Program-made: the position numbers and the translations under genes
Notes under the pieces: generated by a model
Told to the model about the DNA's origin: nothing
Databases searched by the model: none
What the model saw: the letters and a program-made list of their open reading frames with translations, nothing else
In this document: positions 56,429 to 64,000 of the stretch, piece after piece
Layout: each line of letters opens with the position of its first letter
How positions within the stretch are numbered: the first letter of the stretch is position 1
Assembly: GCF_001624695.1 (NCBI RefSeq)
Contig: NZ_JSEP01000002.1
Coordinates: 310,001 to 374,000 of the forward strand
Source: Labrenzia sp. OB1
Lineage (GTDB): Bacteria; Pseudomonadota; Alphaproteobacteria; Rhizobiales; Stappiaceae
Direction: 5' to 3'
Length of the DNA: 64,000 bases

Positions 56429-57427
56429 ATGAGCCAGTATGACTCCTCCAAATTTCTGGTTGTCGACAATCTGGACAGCTTTCCGGAGGACCTGAAAGGC
56501 GGCATCGTCGCAATCGGCAATTTCGATGGCGTGCACCGGGGCCACCGGGCCGTGCTCGACGCAGCTCAGGGCCTCGGGCAAGGGACTCACCATCCGGTCT
56601 ATGCCATGAGTTTCGAGCCGCATCCGCGGACAGTCTTCAATCCCTCAAAGCCGGTTTTCCGTCTGACACCGCGCGGCCTCAAGATAGAAATGCTGCGCGT
56701 GTGCGGTCTGGACGGCGTCCTGATTCTTCCTTTCACAAAGGAATTTGCCGGGATCGAGGCGAATGCCTTTGTCCAGGATATCCTGATCGAAACGCTCGGC
56801 ATCTCGCATGCGGTGACGGGCTACGATTTTCATTTCGGCCGCGCGCGGCAGGGCACACCGGATTTCCTGCGCACCGCCGGCGCGACCCACGGGTTCGGCG
56901 TCACCATCGTCCAGCGCGAGGAGGATGAAGGCGCCGAGATCATTTCCTCAACCCGCATTCGCGACAGTCTCGCACAAGGCGATGTGGCTCAGGCAAACGG
57001 CCTTCTGGGGTATCGCTGGTTTTTCGAGGCGCAAGTGCGGCAGGGCGACAAACGCGGCCGGGACCTCGGCTATCCGACAGCCAATCTCGCGCTTGCGGAG
57101 GACTGCCCGCTCAAACACGGCATTTACGCGGTCAAAGTCGAGACCGGCGGGCGCTGGCATGACGGCGTCGCCAGCTACGGCCGCCGTCCGACCTTCGACA
57201 ATGGCGCGGCAGTGTTCGAAGTGCACCTGTTCGATTTTTCCGGCGATCTTTACGGGCAGACGCTCCGGGTCCATCTGGTTTCCTACCTGCGCGGCGAGGA
57301 GAAGTTCGACAGTGCGGAAGCGCTGATTGTCCAGATGGATCAGGACAGCGCCGAAGCCCGGGCAGCCCTCGGTTCGCTTCAGCCCCTGTCCGAAATCGAC
57401 ACCAGACTGCTGGGCGTCTCCGCGTGA
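56429..57427 (+). CDS. ribF: Bifunctional riboflavin kinase/FAD synthetase
   Basis: A 332-residue enzyme that makes FMN from riboflavin and FAD from FMN. The FAD-synthetase domain has IGNFDGVHRGH and ISSTRIRDSLAQGD, and the kinase domain RDLGYPTANL. The ATG at 56429 has an AAGG site; a GTG 9 bases upstream is possible. Its stop overlaps the GTG start of the next gene by 4 bases (GTGA). Confidence 0.96.
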   Translation: MSQYDSSKFLVVDNLDSFPEDLKGGIVAIGNFDGVHRGHRAVLDAAQGLGQGTHHPVYAMSFEPHPRTVFNPSKPVFRLTPRGLKIEMLRVCGLDGVLILPFTKEFAGIEANAFVQDILIETLGISHAVTGYDFHFGRARQGTPDFLRTAGATHGFGVTIVQREEDEGAEIISSTRIRDSLAQGDVAQANGLLGYRWFFEAQVRQGDKRGRDLGYPTANLALAEDCPLKHGIYAVKVETGGRWHDGVASYGRRPTFDNGAAVFEVHLFDFSGDLYGQTLRVHLVSYLRGEEKFDSAEALIVQMDQDSAEARAALGSLQPLSEIDTRLLGVSA

Positions 57428-58350
57428 CGCGGCCCGCTTCCTCCGTGCACATGGAACAGAACTCGCTTCTGGCCATTGCTCTCATGAGTTCCGCGATGCT
57501 GATCGTTCCGGTGATGGACATCATCGCCAAGTACCTGTCGGCGAGCCTGCCTCCGCTTGAAGTGACTTTCGGCCGGTTTTTCTTCCAGTTTCTGATCTGT
57601 CTGGTCCTGGCCACGGCAACCGGGCGGATCACGGGCCTGCGCGGACATCACCCATTCATCAATTATCTGCGCGGCATCTTTCTCGCCGCAGCCTCGTTGT
57701 GTTTTTTCACCGCCGTGAAGTTCATGTCCGTTGCCACCGCGATCTCGATCTTCTTCGTCGAACCGATGGTGCTGACCGTCCTCGCGGCGCTGATCCTGAA
57801 AGAACAGGTCGGTGTCCGGCGGATCGCCGCCATCCTGGTCGGCCTCGCCGGTGCCATCATCATCCTGCGGCCCAATCTCGCCGAAATAGGACTGGTCAGC
57901 CTGCTGCCGGTGGCGACGGCGTTTCTGTTTTCCTTTTATCTGCTGTTGAACCGGCTCTATCCGGTCACCGATGGTCTTCTGACAATTCAGTTCAGCGCCG
58001 GCCTGTCCGGCTCATTGTTGCTGGGCGCCGCGCTGTTGATCGCGAACCTGGCCGGATTTGAGGACATGACATTCGTTATGCCATCCGGCAACCAGGCTGG
58101 TCTGCTGGCCCTGATCGGACTGATCTCGTTCGCCGCTCACGGGCTGGTCGTTGCCGCATTCCAGCGTGGCAGCGCCAGTCTTCTGGCACCGCTGCAATAT
58201 ATCGAAATCGTCAGCGCCACCCTGTTTGGCTATCTGGTCTTTGCCGATTTTCCGGACGGGCCGACGTGGCTGGGCATCGCCCTCATCGTCGGCAGCGGGC
58301 TATACATCACCTACAGGGAGCGGAAACTGAAGTCCGCCGTGGCGGGCTGA
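57424..58350 (+). CDS. EamA/DMT-family membrane transporter
   Basis: A 308-residue ten-helix protein with two EamA repeats (about 14-145 and 155-300). The first repeat has GRFFFQFLICLVLAT and the C-terminus ends after LIVGSGLYITYRERK. The start is a GTG that overlaps the ribF stop (GTGA). Its substrate is unknown; the coupling to ribF hints at a flavin or related metabolite but is only suggestive. Confidence 0.9.
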   Translation: MTRPASSVHMEQNSLLAIALMSSAMLIVPVMDIIAKYLSASLPPLEVTFGRFFFQFLICLVLATATGRITGLRGHHPFINYLRGIFLAAASLCFFTAVKFMSVATAISIFFVEPMVLTVLAALILKEQVGVRRIAAILVGLAGAIIILRPNLAEIGLVSLLPVATAFLFSFYLLLNRLYPVTDGLLTIQFSAGLSGSLLLGAALLIANLAGFEDMTFVMPSGNQAGLLALIGLISFAAHGLVVAAFQRGSASLLAPLQYIEIVSATLFGYLVFADFPDGPTWLGIALIVGSGLYITYRERKLKSAVAG

Positions 58351-58646
58351 AGCCGATCCGGAGCCGCTCCGATCCGGCGCACAAAGCCGTTTTGCGCTCC
58401 GCTAACATCTTTATTCGCGGTCAAAGTGCTGCTATGTCCCATGCCATGCAGAAAAAAGCTCTCATAGTCACCGCACCAAGGGTGACCGCGATCTCGCGAA
58501 TTACCTGCCCGGCCTTCGGCTGACGCGGCCTGCGCGGCGCCAGGGACCGGGACCCTCCAGTTTCACGATGCCGCCTGTCTACAGGCCGGCACTTATCCGC
58601 AGACAGTTCACGGGCAGTACGCCCGGACGACCGGATCGAATTGACG

Positions 58647-61607
58647 ATGACCGAAACAGAAAAACGCGACTATTCACAAACGCTCAACCTGCCGCAGACC
58701 GAGTTTCCCATGCGGGCAGGCCTTCCCAAGAAGGAGCCGGAAATCCTGGCCCGCTGGAAAAAGCAGGAAATCTACAAAAAACTGCGCGAGCAGGGTAAGG
58801 GCCGCGACAAGTTCATCCTGCACGATGGCCCTCCCTATGCCAACGGCAACATCCATATCGGCCACGCTCTCAACAAAACGCTGAAGGACATCGTGACGCG
58901 GTCCATGCAGATGATGGGCTATGAGAGCAACTATGTTCCTGGCTGGGACTGCCACGGCCTGCCGATCGAATGGAAGATCGAGGAACAATACCGCGCCAAG
59001 GGCAAGAACAAGGACGAAGTTCCGATCAACGAATTCCGCAAGGAATGCCGTGAATTCGCCGAGCATTGGGTCGATGTCCAGCGCAAGGAGTTCAAGCGGC
59101 TCGGCATCGAGGGCGATTGGGACAATCCCTACCTGACAATGCGCTTCGAGAGCGAAGCCGTCATCGCGCGCGAATTGATGAAGTTCGCCATGTCGGGTCA
59201 GCTTTATCGCGGCTCCAAGCCGGTCATGTGGTCGGTCGTCGAGAAGACCGCTCTGGCGGAAGCGGAGATCGAATATCAGGACTACAGGTCCGACATGATC
59301 TGGGTGAAATTTCCGGTGATGACGGCGGGTGGCAGCGACGACGCGGCCGTCGAGGAGCTTCTGGAAGCCGCCGTGGTCATCTGGACGACCACCCCGTGGA
59401 CCATCCCCGGCAACCGCGCCATCAGCTATTCCTCGCGCATCGACTACAGCCTCTACGAGGTGACACAGGAAGGCCTGCCGGACGACAACTGGGTCCAGCA
59501 GGGCGACAAGCTGATCCTGGCCGACGCGCTTGCCGACGATGTCTTCAAGAACGCGCGGATCACCGACTTCAACCGCTTGCGCGCCGTCACATCGGATGAG
59601 CTGGCGGCCCTGACCTGTGCCCACCCTCTCGCAGCCCTGGACCTTGGCGGCTACGCGTTCGACGTTCCGCTTTTGGACGGCGATCATGTGACGGACGATG
59701 CCGGTACGGGCTTCGTGCACACGGCACCTGGCCACGGCACGGACGACTTTGAAATCTGGATGGACAACCGCGCCGCGCTGGATGCACGCGGCATCAACAC
59801 GGCAATCCCGTTCACGGTTGCCGACGACGGGTTCTATACGAAGGACGCGCCGGGCTTCGAGGGCTTTGAAGTCATCACCCACAAGGGCGAGAAGGGCAAG
59901 GCCAACAAGGCGGTCATCGAGAAGCTGAAAGAAAGCGGCACGCTGATCGGCCTCGGCCGTCTCAACCATTCCTATCCGCATTCCTGGCGTTCGAAGAAAC
60001 CGGTGATCTTCCGCAATACGCCACAGTGGTTCGTCCATATGGACAAGGCGTTGAGCACGGAAAGCGACACGCTGCGGACCCGCGCGTTGACAGCCATCGA
60101 CGAGACGCGTTTCGTTCCGGGCAGCGGCCAGAAACGCCTGCACTCGATGATCGAGAACCGTCCGGACTGGGTGCTGTCGCGCCAGCGCGCCTGGGGCGTG
60201 CCGATCACGGTCTTCATCCACAAGGAAAACGGCGACATCCTGAAGGATGAAACAGTCAACGCCCGCGTGCACGATGCGATCGTCAGCGAAGGGGCGGATG
60301 CCTGGTTCGCCGACGGTGCGAAGGAACGTTTCCTTGGCAGCGACTATTCAGGCGCGGACTGGGTCATGGTTACCGACATTCTGGATGTCTGGTTCGATTC
60401 CGGCTCGACCCACGCATTTGTGCTGGAGCAGCGCGAAGACCTTGCCCCCAAGCGCAAGCCCGAGGGCGGCAACGACTACGTGCTTTACCTGGAAGGTTCC
60501 GACCAGCACCGCGGCTGGTTCCACTCGTCGCTGCTTGAAAGCTGCGGCACCAGAGGTCATGCACCCTATGATGCTGTTCTGACCCACGGTTTCACCATGG
60601 CCGAAGACGGACGCAAGATGTCCAAGTCTCTCGGCAACCAGGTGTTCCCGCAGGACATCATCAAGCAATATGGCGCCGATATCCTGCGCCTGTGGGTGGC
60701 TTCGACCGATTACTGGGAAGACCAGCGCCTCGGTCAGGAGATCATCAAGACCAACGTCGACAGCTACCGCAAGCTACGCAACACGCTTCGCTGGATGCTC
60801 GGCTCCCTCGCGCATGCGTCCGGGGAAGAAGTTGCCTACAGCAATATGCCCGAACTGGAACGGCTGATGCTGCACCGGCTGGTGGAGCTCGACGCGATGG
60901 TCCGCGAAGCTTACCGGGAATTCGACTACAAGAAGATCTTCCATCAGCTCTTCAGCTTCATGACGCTGGAACTGTCGGCGTTCTATTTCGATATCCGCAA
61001 GGACGCACTTTACTGCGACCCGGCCTCTTCCGTGCGCAGAAAGGCCTCGCTATTCGTGATCGGCAAGATATTCGACTGCCTGGTCACCTGGCTCGCGCCG
61101 ATGCTGCCGTTCACCATGGACGAGACCTGGACCTCCCGGTACGGGGAAGACAGCTGCGTCCATCTGGAACAGTTCCCCGCCGTACCGGCGCAGTGGAGCG
61201 ACGATGCGCTTTCGGCCCGATGGGCGAAGATCAAGATCGTCCGCCGGGTCGTCACCGGAGCGCTGGAAATCGAACGCCGGGAAAAACGGATTGGTTCGTC
61301 GCTTGAAGCCCACCCGGTCGTGCATGTCACGGACCCGGAGCTGATGGCCGCACTGGAAGGCAGGGATATGGCGGATATCGCCATCACCAGCCAATTGACG
61401 CTTTCCGCCGATCCCGCTCCCGAAGGCGCTTTCACGCTGGACGACACCAAGGGTGTTGCCGTCGTGCCCGGTCTGGCGGAAGGACGCAAATGCGCCCGGT
61501 CGTGGAAGATCCTGCCGGAGGTCGGATCGGATCCGGACTATCCGGATGTGACCCGGCGCGATGCGGGAGCGCTGCGGGAGTGGGACGCGGCGCACGCCAC
61601 AGCATGA
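58647..61607 (+). CDS. ileS: Isoleucyl-tRNA synthetase
   Basis: A 986-residue class I synthetase. HIGH motif is in [15 protein letters not shown] and KMSKS in [12 protein letters not shown]. The editing CP1 domain lies between. The C-terminal zinc cluster of some IleS proteins is not evident. An in-frame TTG sits 6 bases upstream of the ATG at 58647. About 296 bases of leader precede it, without recognised structure. lspA follows within 22 bases. Confidence 0.98.
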   Translation: MTETEKRDYSQTLNLPQTEFPMRAGLPKKEPEILARWKKQEIYKKLREQGKGRDKFILHDGPPYANGNIHIGHALNKTLKDIVTRSMQMMGYESNYVPGWDCHGLPIEWKIEEQYRAKGKNKDEVPINEFRKECREFAEHWVDVQRKEFKRLGIEGDWDNPYLTMRFESEAVIARELMKFAMSGQLYRGSKPVMWSVVEKTALAEAEIEYQDYRSDMIWVKFPVMTAGGSDDAAVEELLEAAVVIWTTTPWTIPGNRAISYSSRIDYSLYEVTQEGLPDDNWVQQGDKLILADALADDVFKNARITDFNRLRAVTSDELAALTCAHPLAALDLGGYAFDVPLLDGDHVTDDAGTGFVHTAPGHGTDDFEIWMDNRAALDARGINTAIPFTVADDGFYTKDAPGFEGFEVITHKGEKGKANKAVIEKLKESGTLIGLGRLNHSYPHSWRSKKPVIFRNTPQWFVHMDKALSTESDTLRTRALTAIDETRFVPGSGQKRLHSMIENRPDWVLSRQRAWGVPITVFIHKENGDILKDETVNARVHDAIVSEGADAWFADGAKERFLGSDYSGADWVMVTDILDVWFDSGSTHAFVLEQREDLAPKRKPEGGNDYVLYLEGSDQHRGWFHSSLLESCGTRGHAPYDAVLTHGFTMAEDGRKMSKSLGNQVFPQDIIKQYGADILRLWVASTDYWEDQRLGQEIIKTNVDSYRKLRNTLRWMLGSLAHASGEEVAYSNMPELERLMLHRLVELDAMVREAYREFDYKKIFHQLFSFMTLELSAFYFDIRKDALYCDPASSVRRKASLFVIGKIFDCLVTWLAPMLPFTMDETWTSRYGEDSCVHLEQFPAVPAQWSDDALSARWAKIKIVRRVVTGALEIERREKRIGSSLEAHPVVHVTDPELMAALEGRDMADIAITSQLTLSADPAPEGAFTLDDTKGVAVVPGLAEGRKCARSWKILPEVGSDPDYPDVTRRDAGALREWDAAHATA

Positions 61608-61629
61608 TGCGGCAAACCAGCGGACGGGC

Positions 61630-62166
61630 ATGACCGAACCTCACGAGAGATCTGAAAATCAGCTGAAGCAGCCCCTCTTCTGGGGCCGCTTCAGCCGGTT
61701 CGTTTTGCTGGTCGCGCTGGCCGGGCTCGTTCTGGATCAGGCAACGAAGCTGTGGCTTGTCTACGGGTTCGGCCTCGCGGATGCAGGTCCGGTGCGGCTT
61801 TTGCCTGTCCTCGACATCGTTCTGGTCTGGAACAGGGGGATCTCCTACGGCCTGTTTCAGCAACACAGCGATCTGGGGCGCTGGCTGCTCGCCGGTCTGA
61901 CCATGATTGTCACGGTAGGGCTGTGGATCTGGTCCACACGCTGCCAGACCAGACTGGTGGCTCTCTGCCTGGCGCTGATTATCGGCGGAGCCTTCGGCAA
62001 CGGTATCGACCGGATGGCATTCGGCGCGGTCGTCGACTTTGTGCATTTCCACGCCGGCAGCTTTTCCTGGTATGTGTTCAACCTTGCCGATGTGTGGATC
62101 GTTGCGGGGGTCGCCGGTCTCCTGTATGACAGTTTCCGGAATGGTCCTAATTCAGCCGCAAAATAG
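61630..62166 (+). CDS. lspA: Lipoprotein signal peptidase (signal peptidase II)
   Basis: A 178-residue, four-helix aspartyl protease that removes prolipoprotein signal peptides. The two catalytic Asp blocks are [16 protein letters not shown] and [11 protein letters not shown]. The ATG at 61630 is preferred; an in-frame GTG or ATG upstream overlaps the ileS end. It follows ileS by 22 bases, a conserved pairing, and precedes a lipoprotein gene. Confidence 0.95.
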   Translation: MTEPHERSENQLKQPLFWGRFSRFVLLVALAGLVLDQATKLWLVYGFGLADAGPVRLLPVLDIVLVWNRGISYGLFQQHSDLGRWLLAGLTMIVTVGLWIWSTRCQTRLVALCLALIIGGAFGNGIDRMAFGAVVDFVHFHAGSFSWYVFNLADVWIVAGVAGLLYDSFRNGPNSAAK

Positions 62167-62239
62167 CGGTTTATGGCAGGATTAACGGATTGCGGGCAGG
62201 ACGCTGCCGGTATGTGATCGAAAAATCGGGGAGTCTGCC

Positions 62240-62950
62240 GTGCTGCGGACGAGTTTTGCTTTGGTGAAGAAATCTGCGGTACTGGCGATGCTCGCCGGAC
62301 TGGCCGCCTGTCAGGCCGCGGACGGAACAAGCCAGGCACCGGATATTGCCCTTGTCAATTCGGTGATGAAGGGGCTCGGTGCTGTCGACCCGAATGAAAA
62401 GCCGATCGACTACAAGCCGCGCGCGCCCCTGGCACTACCCTCCGAGACCGCCACACTCCCGGAACCGGAGACAAATGTCGCCGGCGTCAATTCCGCCGAC
62501 TGGCCGAAGCAGCGCGAAAACGCGCAGCTTAACGAGATCCAGGAAGTGTTCGCCAGTTCGGGCAAGTCGGGCAGCATGAACAGCGCCCCCCTGACGCCCG
62601 CGCAGATGCGCGGCTTCAAGATCACAGGCGTCACCGGCCAGCCGCGCGATGTGGAGGCTGATCGCCGCGACAGCGACATCACGGAAGGCAGCAAGCTGAC
62701 ACGTGCCGAACAACGCGCGGAGTGGGAACGCCTGCAGCAGTTGAAAGCACAACAGGCCGGGGTCGACCAGAACGGGCTTGCGTCCCGCCAATTCCTGACC
62801 GAACCGCCGACAGGCTACAGCACCCCTTCGCCGGATGCTCCGATGCCCGAAGTGGTCAAGAAGAACAAGCGGGCTGGCAATCGCGATATCTACGATGCCA
62901 CGCCGCTCGACCCGCGGTGCCTGGAAGGCGAGACCAAATACTGCAACTGA
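62240..62950 (+). CDS. Predicted lipoprotein of unknown function
   Basis: A 236-residue exported protein with a lipobox LAAC at the end of its signal peptide, so it is a substrate type for the LspA enzyme encoded just upstream. The mature part is hydrophilic with PRAPLALPSE near residue 60, a charged coiled stretch and PLDPRCLEGE at the C-terminus. No known family recognised. A clear terminator follows. The start is a GTG. Confidence 0.78.
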   Translation: MLRTSFALVKKSAVLAMLAGLAACQAADGTSQAPDIALVNSVMKGLGAVDPNEKPIDYKPRAPLALPSETATLPEPETNVAGVNSADWPKQRENAQLNEIQEVFASSGKSGSMNSAPLTPAQMRGFKITGVTGQPRDVEADRRDSDITEGSKLTRAEQRAEWERLQQLKAQQAGVDQNGLASRQFLTEPPTGYSTPSPDAPMPEVVKKNKRAGNRDIYDATPLDPRCLEGETKYCN

Positions 62951-62984
62951 CGCTCCGGCCCTGCATGACGAAATTGTAATGAGA

Positions 62985-63032
62985 CCTTCGGGCGCTGCTT
63001 CCTATATGGAAGATGGAGCCCGGAGGTTTTTT
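62985..63032 (+). terminator. Intrinsic terminator after the lipoprotein gene
   Basis: CCTTCGGGC pairs with GCCCGGAGG (one G-T pair), with an inner TTCC/GGAA stem, followed by TTTTTT. Confidence 0.85.
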
Positions 63033-63139
63033 GCATTTGGCCCAGTCAGGCCAGCTTCCGCGTCAAGACAGGGAATTCGGGTCCACCGATTTCGTGGACA
63101 CATGACTATTCACATAAAGACCCAAAACGGGAGTTGCAC

Positions 63140-64000
63140 GTGAACCTGCCCATCAAGAAGAACCGCCCGTCCCTGCGCTATCGGCTGAAACAATCCGCCG
63201 GTCTGCTGTTGCTGCCGGCGCTGGTGTTCGGGGCTGTGTCCCTTCTGCCCGCTGACACAGTGCGCGCCCAGACCGTTTCGGCCGGCGACATGGTGATTGC
63301 CCCCAATCTGGAGAGCTTCACCCTGGACAACGGACTTCAAGTCGTTGTCATTCCCGACCGGCGGGCCCCGGTGGTGACCCATATGATCTGGTACAAGGTC
63401 GGGTCCGCCGACGAGCCGGAAGGTCAGTCCGGCGTCGCACATTTCCTGGAACACCTGATGTTCAAGGGAACAACGAAACATCCGAACGGTGAATTTTCAC
63501 AAATCGTCTCCGAACGCGGCGGCCAGGAAAACGCCTTCACCAGCTCGGACTACACGGCCTATTTCCAGCGGGTCGCGAAGCAGCACCTGCCACTGATGAT
63601 GGAACTGGAAGCCGACCGGATGGAGAATCTGGTGCTCAGCGACGCGGTCGTTTCGCCCGAGCGCGACGTGGTCCTCGAGGAGCGGCGCATGCGGGTCGAC
63701 AGCAACCCTGGTTCGCGGTTGCGCGAGGCCCTGAACGCCATCACCTTCGTCAACCACCCCTACGGGTCCCCGGTGATCGGCTGGCAAAGCGAGATCGAAG
63801 CCTTGAACAAGGACGCGGCGATTGCGTTCTATGACCGCTTCTACACGCCCAACAATGCGGTTGTGGTGATAGCCGGCGATGTCAACATAGAGGATGTGCG
63901 CAAGCTGGCCGAAGACACCTACGGCAAGGTCGCCAGGCGGGCGGAACCAGGGGCGCGTGTGCGTCCTGCCGAACCGCCGCTTTCCGGTGAACGGCGTATC
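63140..64000 (+). CDS. Exported M16 zinc peptidase, 5' part
   Basis: A 287-codon open frame that runs off the window. It has a signal peptide ([16 protein letters not shown] start, cleavage near VRA, about residue 51) and the inverted zinc motif [10 protein letters not shown], then [12 protein letters not shown] with the third ligand region. It is a periplasmic M16/pitrilysin-type protease. The GTG start has GGGAG upstream; a nearby ATG frame at 63103 stops within 12 codons. The C-terminal half is not seen. Confidence 0.93.
   Translation, partial: MNLPIKKNRPSLRYRLKQSAGLLLLPALVFGAVSLLPADTVRAQTVSAGDMVIAPNLESFTLDNGLQVVVIPDRRAPVVTHMIWYKVGSADEPEGQSGVAHFLEHLMFKGTTKHPNGEFSQIVSERGGQENAFTSSDYTAYFQRVAKQHLPLMMELEADRMENLVLSDAVVSPERDVVLEERRMRVDSNPGSRLREALNAITFVNHPYGSPVIGWQSEIEALNKDAAIAFYDRFYTPNNAVVVIAGDVNIEDVRKLAEDTYGKVARRAEPGARVRPAEPPLSGERRI

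Noticed and set aside
58674..60272. A 532-codon frame opposite ileS
   Set aside because: Antisense shadow; HIGH and KMSKS motifs are on the plus strand.

Overview
The window reads as chromosomal DNA of a marine alphaproteobacterium in the Rhizobiales, most like the Roseibium/Labrenzia group (Stappiaceae). This rests on high GC, the aa3 oxidase cluster layout (ctaC-ctaD-ctaB-small membrane ORF-ctaG-ctaE-DUF983-SURF1), DUF2093, DUF4170 and DUF6101 proteins, a Rhizobiales-type porin, an alphaproteobacterial CheZ and an endonuclease-type MutL. The species is an inference. I see no rRNA, tRNA, CRISPR array, prophage or complete insertion sequence, and no stand-alone DNA-binding transcription regulator.

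Layout. 0-8.6 kb: rnhA and a diacylglycerol-kinase-like gene (+) face a minus-strand run of yqgE, thrC, M16 protease, GNAT and a membrane PAS-GGDEF-EAL protein. 8.8-10.3 kb: a lone DsbD N-domain protein and a Prx5-type peroxiredoxin (+). 10.3-16.1 kb: a tight four-gene minus-strand iron/haem operon (TonB-dependent receptor, YddA/SbmA-type fused ABC transporter, HemS-like protein, ChaN-like protein). Its promoter has a -35-like hexamer overlapped by a TGA-N9-TCA box, the RirA iron-responsive operator consensus. 16.2-22.9 kb: the cytochrome c oxidase structural and assembly genes. 23.4-28.3 kb: an IalB-like secreted protein, a CPA2 K+/H+ antiporter, a HAD phosphatase and TldD. 28.6-34.7 kb: DUF2093 and a minus-strand envelope operon pmbA(tldE)-cysQ-DUF4170-DUF374-waaA-lpxK. 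34.97-35.24 kb: a 270-bp MITE-like element with 34-bp terminal inverted repeats. 35.4-46.4 kb: DUF6101, ubiA, purD, a haloacetate-dehalogenase-like hydrolase, a second c-di-GMP protein, a patatin, an orphan protein and an MBL-fold protein. 46.4-54.3 kb: rsmD-rluB, tadA, a porin, an alpha/beta hydrolase, mutL and a class-IIA HAD protein. 54.3-64 kb: cheY-cheZ, MaoC, ribF, an EamA transporter, ileS, lspA, a lipoprotein and the start of a second M16 protease.

Most genes are housekeeping: respiration, LPS core assembly, translation, repair, envelope maturation and cofactors. The least ordinary parts are the iron/haem operon, which lacks a classical HmuTUV-type importer and contains an exporter-fold ABC protein instead, and the MITE with related solitary ends elsewhere in the window. 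No function is offered for the orphan secreted or small proteins.
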